Positions 35,227-42,022 of a DNA stretch of 42,022 nt are shown piece after piece. Below the pieces are notes generated by a model. It saw only the letters and a program-made list of their open reading frames with translations, had not been told where the DNA came from and did not search any database. Source of the stretch: Facklamia sp964471435 (GTDB lineage Bacteria; Bacillota; Bacilli; Lactobacillales; Aerococcaceae); contig CAYYGA010000011.1 of assembly GCA_964471435.1 (NCBI GenBank), forward strand, positions 1 to 42,022. The letters are read 5' to 3'. Every line of letters begins with the position of its first letter. Position 1 is the stretch's first letter. Position numbers and translations under genes: made by a program.

Positions 35227-36423
35227 CTATTCTTCTTTGTGTGTCTCTAAGGGCGCAAATCCTGCACACAATCGTGTTATAGTTTCTTCAATTACCTTAG
35301 TTGGAGCACCGATATGAATTCTTACAAATCCTTCGCCGGACTCTCCAAACATCTGTCCATTATTTATGCAGACATCATTTTCACGGTTGATTTCATCAAT
35401 TTCTTCTGGAGATAAGCCATAAGCTCTTAAGTCCAGCCAAACTAAGTAAGTTGATTCTAAAGGTGAAATAACTGCCTGAGGTAATTTCTCGGATACCATT
35501 TCTTTAACGACTTCATAATTATCGTAAACTAACTCTACAAATCCATCTTTCCAATCAGCCGAAGTAGCATAGGCGTATTGACAAGCAATCAATCCTAATG
35601 CAGGTACACTGATTAAATTAAGACGCTCAGCTGTTTCTATATATTGCTCACGCAATTGAGGATTAGAGATGAAAATATTAGATGTCATTAAACCAGCGAT
35701 ATTAAAAGTTTTACTTGGAGCGGTTGCTGTAATGACATGCTGAGCAATTTCTTCTGATAAACCAGCCATCACATGATGGGTAGATCCCGGTTTGATTAAA
35801 TCAAAGTGAACCTCATCACTAAAGATTTTCACATCATTTGTGATACAAATCTCAGCCACCCGTCTTAATTCTTCTTCTGTCCATAAACGTCCTACAGGGT
35901 TATGGGGACTACAAAATATTAAAGCCTTTGTACTTTCTTTTGCTGCAGTTTTTTCTAATAAGTCAAAATCTATCGAATAACAGCCATTATTATTTTTCAA
36001 GGACACGAGCTCCAGCTTTCGCTCAAGGTTATTAATTGTTTTGGAAAAAGGATGGTATACAGGATCCATTATCATAACCCCTTCACCTTTTTGGGTAAAG
36101 GCATTAATAAAAACATTAATGGCTGCTACAATCCCTGGTGCGGTGACTAACCACTCCTCTTGAACAGACCAATTATGCTGCGTCTGCATCCAGTCTTTTA
36201 CCGCTTGGTAATAGTCTTGAGTCGGTAAGTTATAACCTAATATTAAAGTATCCAACTCTTTTTTAAGACCTTCTATAATTCCCGGTGCCATTTTTATATC
36301 TAAATCTGCCACAGATAAAGGCACCGCATTTTCAGCAACATCTTCTTTTTCTTCATGCATTGCCAACCATTTAACCGCTCCCTGGTCCATCCGGTTAACT
36401 ACTGTTTGAAAATCATATTTCAT
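35227..36423 (-). CDS. patB: PatB/MalY-type cystathionine beta-lyase (C-S lyase)
   Basis: A 398-residue PLP-dependent fold-type I enzyme. The PLP lysine is in ATAPSKTFNIAGL; IFCSPHNPVGRLWT, DEVHFDLI and MDPVYHPF are other family motifs. It cleaves cystathionine or cysteine conjugates to a thiol, pyruvate and ammonia. It is upstream of the rhodanese gene. AGAGG lies before the ATG. By sequence it could equally be called an aminotransferase of class I/II; the MalY/PatB grouping is the better fit. Confidence 0.88.
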   Translation of the reverse strand: MKYDFQTVVNRMDQGAVKWLAMHEEKEDVAENAVPLSVADLDIKMAPGIIEGLKKELDTLILGYNLPTQDYYQAVKDWMQTQHNWSVQEEWLVTAPGIVAAINVFINAFTQKGEGVMIMDPVYHPFSKTINNLERKLELVSLKNNNGCYSIDFDLLEKTAAKESTKALIFCSPHNPVGRLWTEEELRRVAEICITNDVKIFSDEVHFDLIKPGSTHHVMAGLSEEIAQHVITATAPSKTFNIAGLMTSNIFISNPQLREQYIETAERLNLISVPALGLIACQYAYATSADWKDGFVELVYDNYEVVKEMVSEKLPQAVISPLESTYLVWLDLRAYGLSPEEIDEINRENDVCINNGQMFGESGEGFVRIHIGAPTKVIEETITRLCAGFAPLETHKEE

Positions 36424-36532
36424 AATTTACCTCTTTCTCTATAGTATTCATCCCTTTAATCATACCTAAGATTTTAAAATATTAAAGCTAAGTCTTTAAA
36501 ATTTAAATGATTTATTTATTTAAATTATAAAA

Positions 36533-36834
36533 GGGGGCTGTGTCATAAGTTAGTTATGAAATCAATCTTACAGAAAAAACAAAAATCTTTTATTACCGCG
36601 ACACGTCTTACAACTCCTCCTTGCGTCGGAGTTTTCAGACTTCATCTGCTAGAGAGTGGCTAATCTCAGGCAAAAGCCTTCGATAAGCCACTCTACGCTA
36701 CGCAGATGATTCTAGGTGCGGTGATAAAAGTTTTTTATTTTTTCTTTCAGATTTTAGTTTAAAATTATACAATCATATTGCTTAACATCTTATTTATATT
36801 ATGAAGATGATAATTGACTTATGACACAGCCCCC
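36533..36834. mobile_element. MITE-like element with 18-bp perfect terminal inverted repeats
   Basis: About 302 bp bounded by GGGGGCTGTGTCATAAGT (36533-36550) and its exact reverse complement (36817-36834). The match extends inward, 25 of 27 counting flanks. No transposase or long reading frame lies inside. It contains structured repeat copy B. It fills most of the gap between patB and the NADH peroxidase gene, ending 8 bp past that gene's stop. A target duplication is not clear, as flanks are A-rich (AAA on both sides). Confidence 0.75.
36563..36756. repeat. structured intergenic repeat, copy B
   Basis: A 194-nt relative of copy A (17149-17341). Outer stem arms include CTTTTATTACCG (36587-36598) and CGGTGATAAAAG (36719-36730). 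Within are AACTCC/GGAGTT, CATCTGC/GCAGATG (36643-36649 with 36702-36708), and a 9-bp AGAGTGGCT/AGCCACTCT stem (36653-36661 with 36686-36694). Differences from copy A are largely compensatory inside the stems. Confidence 0.8.
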
Positions 36835-36842
36835 AAATGTAT

Positions 36843-38201
36843 TTAAAATAATAATTTGTCTGCGCCGCCTACTGTATTATTTAAAGCTTCAATAGCTAGA
36901 ACGTTTAAATAATGCCATGGACGGTCATAGTTTGGTTGGTAGAAGAAATCTACTAAAGCTAAGTCCTGTAGAGTATACTTGGATTGAATGGCGATCGATA
37001 ATGTATTAATCGAATCTGCTATATCAATTTTCGATACTAACTGGGCTCCTAAAATAACATGGGTATCCGCATCATAAAATAATTTCATATGAACTGATCC
37101 GGGCTTGCGCATGAAATCCGGATATACTTTTTCTTTCACATAAGCTTCAGCCACATTACCTTGATAACGGTCTTTATTCATTGAGTTAAGCCCAGTTGTG
37201 GTAATTGTATAATCAAAAAAGCGCAGAGCTGAAGTTCCTGAGACAGAAGGCATTTGATAAGGTTTCCCTGTCGCATTCAAGGCGGCAACAATTCCTTGGC
37301 GACGTGCCAGAGTGGCTAAGCCAATGTTTTCTTTGGTGCCAGTAGGTGCGTAAGTGATATAAGTAGCGTCTCCTCCTGCATAAACATCTTCAGCCGAAGT
37401 TTCCATATGATCATTAGTTAAGATAAAGCCGTCTTCATCTATATCCAAAGCACCTTTCAACCAAGCAGTTCCAGGTCTTACTCCAACTGCTATAACCACC
37501 ATATCCGCTTCATACTCAGCTTTATCAGTGACAACGCCGTTTACTTTGCCATCTTTACCAGTTAATTTAACGACTGCTTCTCCTCCGGCAAATTTTAATC
37601 CTTTTTCTTGTGCATGTTCTTCAAGTAAGGAGGCGATTTCCGGTGCTAAATAAGTAGGTAAAATACGATCGACCCTATCGATAACTGTCACATCAATACC
37701 AGCTTCAGCAAAAGCGGTGGCGACTTCTACTCCAATATAGCCTGCTCCGATTACTACTGCCTTAGTAGTGGTGGCCATTCCTTTTTTAACAAATTCGGTG
37801 TCCCCGCGTCCGCGGAATGTACAGACATTTTCTAAGTCCTTGCCTTCAAAGTTTGGAACAGGCGCATAACCTCCGGGACTTAAGAGTAGTTTATCGTAGC
37901 TTTGTGTTTCTTTTCCATTTGGTCCGTCGATGGTAATTGTTTTAGTATCTGGGTCTAGAGCAATAACCGGGCTGTCAGTATGTAGATGAACGCCTTGATT
38001 TGTATAGGATTGATTGTTGGCAAAATGTAATTCATCTAAAGATTTAGAAATACCTTCCAGGTAAGATTGCGAACCTCAACCCATAAATGAGGCTTTACGA
38101 TCCGCTTCATATAAATGTACTTCTGCTTCCGGTTCTTGTTTTAAAATAGTTTGAATTGCCTCGTATCCAAAATGAGAACTTCCTACAATAACATATTTCA
38201 T
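36843..38201 (-). CDS. npr: NADH peroxidase/oxidase with in-frame TGA at the active-site Cys codon
   Basis: 452 codons plus stop, like the 447-residue Enterococcus NADH peroxidase. It starts ATG at 38201 (MKYVIVGSSH, AAAGGGGC upstream), with FAD motif GSSHFGYEA and catalytic His10. Codon 42 (38078-38076) is TGA, in ASFMG-TGA-GSQSYLEG, exactly where the family has its redox Cys42 (SFLSCGMQLYLEG). After it everything is open: the NAD site KAVVIGAGYIGVE, the second FAD motif YAGGDATYI and the C-terminal dimer domain ending FYQPNYDRPWHYL. So it is either a selenoprotein (UGA read as selenocysteine) or a single-base nonsense allele. The fragment 36843-37778 could be made alone only from an ATG with a poor ribosome site. 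Confidence 0.8.
38051..38063 (-). promoter_or_regulatory. candidate SECIS-like hairpin after the in-frame TGA
   Basis: In the mRNA, UACCU-GGA-AGGUA: a 5-bp stem with a GGA loop, the loop starting about 17 nt after the UGA. Bacterial SECIS elements have a stem-loop at roughly this distance with a G in the first loop positions. The stem is short and lies on the conserved YLEG codons, so it may be chance. Confidence 0.3.
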
Positions 38202-38249
38202 AACTTGGTGCCCCTTTACATTTTAAATAATAATTTAATCACAACCTTT

Positions 38250-38255
38250 ATTATA
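38250..38255 (-). promoter_or_regulatory. -10 element of NADH peroxidase gene
   Basis: TATAAT on the minus strand, about 50 nt before the ATG; the -35 region is poor, consistent with a regulated promoter. Confidence 0.5.
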
Positions 38256-38261
38256 ACATAT

Positions 38262-38276
38262 TTAGAGTTCTAATAA
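38262..38276. promoter_or_regulatory. possible PerR box at the NADH peroxidase promoter
   Basis: TTAGAGTTCTAATAA matches the PerR consensus TTATAATNATTATAA at 11 of 15 positions (counting N). It overlaps the -35 region, where a peroxide-sensing repressor would act. AT-rich DNA makes chance matches easy. Confidence 0.25.
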
Positions 38277-38350
38277 ACTTATCTGCTTACAGTACATCAA
38301 GATAGATTATTGATGGGAAGGCTTTTCGATAAGAAAAGTGGTAAACAAAA

Positions 38351-38387
38351 ATGAACTACTTCTTAAAAAGAATAAGAAATAGTTCAT
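38351..38387 (-). terminator. terminator after metK
   Basis: ATGAACTA and TAGTTCAT arms with inner TTCTT/AAGAA pairing, then TTTTTGTTT on the minus strand. It separates metK from the NADH peroxidase promoter. Confidence 0.8.
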
Positions 38388-38426
38388 TTTATTATCGCCA
38401 TAAATAAATGAGTAAATTATAAAGTT

Positions 38427-39611
38427 TTACAATGCAAAATGGCGGCTTAATTCTTCTACACGGTCTAATTTTTCCCAGTTAAAGCCTTCTTCATTACGTC
38501 CAAAATGGCCGTAAGCAGCAGTGTTAGAATAGATAGGTTTTCTAAGATCCAACATGTCAATAATTCCACCGGGAGTCAGATCAAAATGAAGTCTGACAGC
38601 CCGTGTAATTTCTTCTTGGGTAAACCGGCTGGTTCCATATGTATTTAAAGTAATCGATACCGGCTGAGCCATCCCGATTGCATAAGCCAACTGGATTTCA
38701 ATTTTATCGGCCACTCCTGCGGCAACCAGATTTTTTGCTATATATCTTGCAGCGTAAGAAGCAGAACGGTCTACTTTCGTTGGATCTTTTCCGGAAAAAG
38801 CTCCTCCCCCGTGATGAGCGGTCCCGCCATAGGTATCCACAATAATTTTTCTACCTGTTAGACCAGAATCTCCCACAGGTCCGCCGATTATAAAACGGCC
38901 GGTAGGGTTCACATAAATTTTTGTATCTTCATCAATCCACTTTGAAGGAATAGTTGGTTTAATTACTGTTTCAATTATAGCTTCTCTTAATGCTTCTAAG
39001 GTGATTTCTTCTAAATGTTGTGTCGAAAGTACAATAGTATCCACCCTTTTTATACTTTCATCCTTATTGTACTCCACTGTAACTTGGGTTTTACCGTCCG
39101 GCCCCAAATAAGGTAGAGTACCGTTTTTACGTACTTCTGTTAATCTTTTCGCTAATTGATGACTCAATTGAATAGGAAGCGGCATATAGTCTTCGGTCTC
39201 TTTAGTAGCATAACCGAACATAATTCCTTGATCTCCTGCACCGAGTTCATTTTTTTCTTCATCGTCACGTGTTTCAAAAGCACTGTCGACTCCTTGAGCA
39301 ATATCGGGCGATTGTTCATCCAAAGCAACTAATACTGCTACGTTTTCTGAATCGAATCCATAGTTCCGTCCTACATAGCCAATTTCAGCAATTTTGTCGC
39401 GTGCAATCCGCTGGATATCTACATAAGCCGATGTAGTCACTTCTCCAAAAACAACAACTAAACCGGTATTAACAATCGTTTCTACCGCCACTCTGGCTTC
39501 TGGATCTTGTGCAAGGATAGCGTCTAAGATCGCATCGGAAATTTGGTCTGCTATCTTATCGGGATGTCCTTCTGTAACAGATTCCGATGAGAATAAGTAT
39601 TTTTCTGTCAA
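38427..39611 (-). CDS. metK: S-adenosylmethionine synthetase
   Basis: A 394-residue cytoplasmic enzyme making S-adenosylmethionine from methionine and ATP. Family motifs: SSESVTEGHPDKIADQISD at the N-terminus, GAGDQGIMFGYA, and GGGAFSGKDPTKVDRS. I chose the TTG start at 39611, 8 nt after GGGGG, giving a natural N-terminus (TEKYLFSSES). The longer start at 39704 would translate through the SMK-box riboswitch, and the ATG at 39626 has no ribosome site. Thus SAM controls its own synthesis by hiding this GGGGG site. Confidence 0.95.
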   Translation of the reverse strand: MTEKYLFSSESVTEGHPDKIADQISDAILDAILAQDPEARVAVETIVNTGLVVVFGEVTTSAYVDIQRIARDKIAEIGYVGRNYGFDSENVAVLVALDEQSPDIAQGVDSAFETRDDEEKNELGAGDQGIMFGYATKETEDYMPLPIQLSHQLAKRLTEVRKNGTLPYLGPDGKTQVTVEYNKDESIKRVDTIVLSTQHLEEITLEALREAIIETVIKPTIPSKWIDEDTKIYVNPTGRFIIGGPVGDSGLTGRKIIVDTYGGTAHHGGGAFSGKDPTKVDRSASYAARYIAKNLVAAGVADKIEIQLAYAIGMAQPVSITLNTYGTSRFTQEEITRAVRLHFDLTPGGIIDMLDLRKPIYSNTAAYGHFGRNEEGFNWEKLDRVEELSRHFAL

Positions 39612-39615
39612 TATA

Positions 39616-39702
39616 ATTTCCCCCATAAAAAAATTTTGGTTACAAGGCAAATTCACTTTTATATACTCAAAAGCGAACCCTATCGGGAATTTGGTTTGTA
39701 AC
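39616..39702 (-). promoter_or_regulatory. SMK-box (SAM-III) riboswitch of metK
   Basis: The leader reads ATTCCCGATAGG, a hairpin, TGCCTTGTAACC and then GGGGGAAAT, matching the SMK-box core. On binding SAM, the TTCCC arm (39690-39685) pairs with GGGGGAA (39624-39618), the ribosome site. Upstream GTTACAA (39702-39696) is complementary to TTGTAAC (39645-39639), a likely alternative ligand-free pairing. SMK boxes are known from metK of Lactobacillales. Confidence 0.92.
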
Positions 39703-39709
39703 AAACGTT

Positions 39710-39715
39710 ATTATA
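39710..39715 (-). promoter_or_regulatory. -10 element of metK
   Basis: TATAAT on the minus strand, giving a start near 39703, directly before the SMK leader. The -35 is weak. Confidence 0.5.
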
Positions 39716-39840
39716 TCATTATAAATCTTCAAGTCTATAGTAAAATAGAGGATTCATGCTTCTGGAGGGACCTTGTTTTATACTAGAAGACAGTAATATT
39801 TAAATTATTTTAAAGTTACGAGTCTAACTACAAATCGAGG

Positions 39841-39868
39841 TTGACTGATATCGCAATTACTATAAAAT
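39841..39868 (+). promoter_or_regulatory. possible promoter of membrane-protein gene
   Basis: TTGACT, 16-nt spacer, TAAAAT. The 340-nt gap 39705-40044 holds the metK promoter and this one; I see no small gene or strong repeat in the remaining AT-rich DNA. Confidence 0.4.
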
Positions 39869-40044
39869 AGAAAGAGGTATTCAACTAAAGGCTCTCGATA
39901 TAATAATAGACTTTGCAGTTTACCTTTTATATTTAAATGAGGTTAGATTTTTAATTTTTCTCAGATTCTTATAGACACTAATATAAGATTAGACTTATTT
40001 TTTATCAAATTATTTTCAATTGACTAGAAAGGTTACTTAAATTT

Positions 40045-40848
40045 ATGAAAAAAGTAACGGGCTATCTTCAAAATCCGTATCTTAAAATTTTTGCTGCTCC
40101 TTTTGCGCCGATAGCTTTTGGTATAATAGCAGGTATTTATACATCTAATAATCCTAATATTATGCAGGCTGTCTTACTGTATTTGATTCTCTTTTTGGCA
40201 CATATAATCAATCATTTTCAACATCAAAAATTTATAGTGAAGAATACAAAAGCAACTCCAAACAGTTTACTTTATGGCAGTATCATCCTAATGGTGGTCG
40301 TGAGTATTCTGTTTATGATTTCGCAACATTGGATTATAAATTTACTAATGGTTCTTTATGTATTGTTTATTCTGTTACAATATATACCCTTTCAAATGGC
40401 AGGGACAATTTATCACTATTTACTGAATGTCTTTTTTAATGGTTTTCTATTGAATACGATTGCTTACTTCTCCCAAACAAATGGCATTACACCGGAAATA
40501 TTACAAGCTTTTATACCGATTGTTTTATTTTATGCTGGGAGCGAATTAATCCAATATTATTTAAATGGCCATCTCAATATCTATCAGTCATTTCAATTCA
40601 TTAAAAAACACGTCCATTTAATTAGCTTTATCGCAATGGCAGCGGGTATTGCTGCAGGTGTCTATATGTCACTGCCCAGCAGATCTTTTTTTATTATTCA
40701 AATAATTTATACTTTACTGACACTTTTTTTATCTATACCCACTTTAGTAAAAGTGAAGCACACTTATAAAGTTCAAAATAAAATTAATTATAATGGTGCT
40801 CTCGCGCTGCTGTTCTGTCTGCTGTACAGTTTGAGTTTTTTATTCTAA
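40045..40848 (+). CDS. unknown polytopic membrane protein
   Basis: A 267-residue protein with about eight hydrophobic segments across its length. The pattern, with a polar HIINHFQHQKF in the first loop, loosely recalls UbiA-type prenyltransferases, but the Asp-rich motifs (DxxxD) those need are absent, so I do not assign an enzyme. A basic, polar loop VKVKHTYKVQNKINYN lies before the last segment. It is a single gene between metK and a terminator. The Shine-Dalgarno (AAAGG) is weak and 12 nt away. Confidence 0.65.
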   Translation: MKKVTGYLQNPYLKIFAAPFAPIAFGIIAGIYTSNNPNIMQAVLLYLILFLAHIINHFQHQKFIVKNTKATPNSLLYGSIILMVVVSILFMISQHWIINLLMVLYVLFILLQYIPFQMAGTIYHYLLNVFFNGFLLNTIAYFSQTNGITPEILQAFIPIVLFYAGSELIQYYLNGHLNIYQSFQFIKKHVHLISFIAMAAGIAAGVYMSLPSRSFFIIQIIYTLLTLFLSIPTLVKVKHTYKVQNKINYNGALALLFCLLYSLSFLF

Positions 40849-40862
40849 CTATTAAAAAAAAT

Positions 40863-40940
40863 AAAAGAGCCTTCTTATACATGTTGACATGCCCTGGATA
40901 AATCCCAAGGAGCAGATCAATTATATAAGAAGGCTCTTTT
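40863..40940. terminator. terminator with long loop after membrane-protein gene
   Basis: A 17-nt stem, AAAAGAGCCTTCTTATA with TATAAGAAGGCTCTTTT, with a 43-nt loop that contains CATG-TTGA-CATG. T-runs on both strands, so it can end transcripts from both sides (the CsbD gene is convergent). Confidence 0.8.
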
Positions 40941-41049
40941 TATTATGAAGTATTAAACAAGGAGCTGTAAAATTCAATAAAAATCAAGTTAAAATAGTCA
41001 TACCACTAAAAGGAGGTAAGACTGGTACAAGTTAGGAAGCAGGTTAATT

Positions 41050-41727
41050 TTAATCTTGACGATTTAGATTTTCAGGTTTTAACTCAACGATTTCTTCTTT
41101 TGGATTTGAAACTACTTCTTCATTTACAACAGTTACTTCATTAGATTCTATTTCAGGAGCTGGCAGCACTTCTGCAGACTCAATTTCAATTACCTCGCCA
41201 GGATGATTGGAAGTCTCAAGCAGAGGGTTCACTTCTTCTCTTTCCTTTTCCTCAATATGATGTAAAGTCTCTGAAATAGCTTCATTTGCCCTTACTTCAA
41301 TATCCTCAGCTTGTCGGTTGGCTTCCATAGCTGCTTCACGTACTTCTTCTTTTTTCCGCTCATTTTCTTCTATAGCTCTTAATCTCAGCTCTTCAGCTTG
41401 ACGGGCGGCCTCTTCTTTTAAACGCTTACCTTCTTGAATAGCGGCTTTTAAGTTTTCATCTGCAGAGGCATTTACACTATCGTGTGTTTCGGTAATTTGA
41501 CGTTTTACCTGCTCTTGAGCAGCCACTGCTCTCTCATGAGCACTTTCATGTAACTGGTCTTCATTACCCCGCCCACTAGCAGCAGCTTGTTTAACTTCAC
41601 CTTCGACTTGTTGGGCAATTCCATCCGCTTGAGTTTTTGGATTATCAGTCGTTTTCCCCCAAATTTCTTTCACTTTTCCTACTAACTCATCTTTTGCACC
41701 TTCTATATTTTTCCAAGTATCCGTCAT
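41050..41727 (-). CDS. CsbD-type stress protein with helical tail
   Basis: A 225-residue soluble protein. The N-terminus (about 1-60: TDTWKNIEGAKDELVGKVKEIWGK) is a CsbD-like domain, typical of general-stress proteins. A long, charged, probably coiled-coil helix (about 75-165, with repeats such as RQAEELRLRAIEENERKKEE) and an acidic Glu-rich tail follow. No transmembrane segment. Its ordinary CsbD relatives are about 60-70 residues, so the tail is an addition. AAAGGGGGC lies ahead of the ATG. The molecular function of CsbD is unknown. Confidence 0.78.
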   Translation of the reverse strand: MTDTWKNIEGAKDELVGKVKEIWGKTTDNPKTQADGIAQQVEGEVKQAAASGRGNEDQLHESAHERAVAAQEQVKRQITETHDSVNASADENLKAAIQEGKRLKEEAARQAEELRLRAIEENERKKEEVREAAMEANRQAEDIEVRANEAISETLHHIEEKEREEVNPLLETSNHPGEVIEIESAEVLPAPEIESNEVTVVNEEVVSNPKEEIVELKPENLNRQD

Positions 41728-41751
41728 ATAAATGCCCCCTTTTATTTATTA

Positions 41752-41780
41752 ATAATACATGAATATATAAATAAAGACAA
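41752..41780 (-). promoter_or_regulatory. promoter of CsbD-type gene
   Basis: Minus strand TTGTCT (41780-41775), 17-nt spacer, TATTAT (41757-41752), directly after the tRNA terminator. Confidence 0.5.
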
Positions 41781-41800
41781 AAAAAACGCACATAGTGCGT
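41779..41800 (-). terminator. terminator of tRNA cluster
   Basis: ACGCAC and GTGCGT arms with a 3-nt loop and an eight-T run on the minus strand, downstream of tRNA-Gly. Confidence 0.85.
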
Positions 41801-41813
41801 CAAATAAAATATA

Positions 41814-41884
41814 AGCGGGTGAGGAGAATCGAACTCCCGACAACAGCTTGGAAGGCTGTGGTTTTACCACTAAACTACACCCGC
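41814..41884 (-). tRNA. tRNA-Gly (TCC)
   Basis: A 71-nt cloverleaf with acceptor GCGGGTG/CACCCGC, anticodon loop CTTCCAA (anticodon TCC) and T-loop GTTCGATTC. No CCA is encoded. It is the last gene of a minus-strand tRNA cluster that runs off the window. Confidence 0.95.
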
Positions 41885-41892
41885 ATAAAAAA

Positions 41893-41965
41893 CGGTCCGG
41901 ACGGGATTTGAACCCGCGATCTCCTGCGTGACAGGCAAGCATGTTAACCCCTACACCACCGGACC
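41893..41965 (-). tRNA. tRNA-Asp (GTC)
   Basis: A 73-nt cloverleaf with acceptor GGTCCGG/CCGGACC, anticodon loop CTGTCAC (anticodon GTC), T-loop GTTCAAATC and G discriminator. No CCA encoded. Confidence 0.95.
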
Positions 41966-41969
41966 ATAT

Positions 41970-42022
<53 letters not shown>

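Noticed and set aside
36843..37778. A separate 311-residue reductase gene starting at 37778
   Set aside because: The upstream 141 codons encode the matching N-terminal FAD domain in the same frame, interrupted only by the TGA at 38076-38078. The ATG at 37778 has its purine-rich stretch directly against it, a poor ribosome site.
38076..38078. A genome-wide code change with TGA as tryptophan
   Set aside because: lacD and ytgP end in TGA at the expected family lengths, Trp is TGG in the other genes, and the family residue here is Cys, not Trp.
39611..39704. N-terminal extension of MetK from 39704
   Set aside because: It would be translated from within the SMK riboswitch and has no homology to MetK N-termini.
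41008..41016. AAAGGAGGT resembling a strong ribosome site
   Set aside because: No ATG, GTG or TTG follows at a workable distance and the frames stop at once; a decayed gene start at best.
41742..41942. A 66-residue open frame on the minus strand
   Set aside because: It lies across tRNA-Gly and part of tRNA-Asp and has no coding support.

Overview
The window is chromosomal DNA of a low-GC Gram-positive bacterium, most likely a lactic acid bacterium of the order Lactobacillales (Carnobacteriaceae or a relative). This rests on an SMK-box (SAM-III) leader in front of metK, T-box leaders on pheST and leuS, the trmH/pheS/pheT and ytgP/rsuA gene orders, PepV, strong AGGAGG ribosome-binding sites and sigma-A promoters. 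The placement is inference; no marker gene proves a genus.

Layout. 1-4200: a minus-strand sugar operon lacD-lacC-agaS (tagatose-6-phosphate pathway) with a divergent GntR/UTRA repressor. 4150-10620: a galactose/glucose-type ABC transporter mglB-mglA-mglC, an orphan UlaA-type PTS EIIC, and a second mglB-like gene whose hexose-binding residues are partly lost. Both mglB genes have near-identical promoter designs with a cre-like site in the 17-bp spacer. 10620-17110: formimidoyltransferase plus diaminopropionate ammonia-lyase, YtoQ, a VOC ring-cleaving dioxygenase, a membrane-anchored C39-like protease, and the pair sppA-RDD. 17440-25230: pheST with its T-box, an HD phosphohydrolase behind a textbook-positioned Pho-type box, a SpoU-family rRNA methylase, PepV and an RsuA-type pseudouridine synthase. 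25220-33620: a MurJ/YtgP flippase with an extra acidic cytoplasmic domain of about 580 residues, leuS with its T-box, a LysM glucosaminidase and a small lipoprotein. 33620-38201: mnmM, a rhodanese, a PatB/MalY C-S lyase and an NADH peroxidase/oxidase gene. 38427-42022: metK with its SMK box, an unknown membrane protein, a CsbD-type stress protein, and tRNA-Gly, tRNA-Asp and a cut-off initiator tRNA.

Most notable. (1) The NADH peroxidase/oxidase gene is open over its full length except for one in-frame TGA at codon 42, exactly where the family has its redox-active cysteine, with a small G-loop hairpin just downstream. It is either a selenoprotein in an unexpected lineage or a one-base pseudogene. 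(2) Two intergenic elements of about 194 nt (17149-17341 and 36563-36756) share a multi-stem fold with several compensatory base-pair changes. One copy sits inside a roughly 302-bp MITE-like element with perfect 18-bp inverted ends. (3) The second MglB keeps the fold but has lost key hexose contacts, and neither MglB has a lipobox. (4) The long acidic extension on MurJ/YtgP is unusual.
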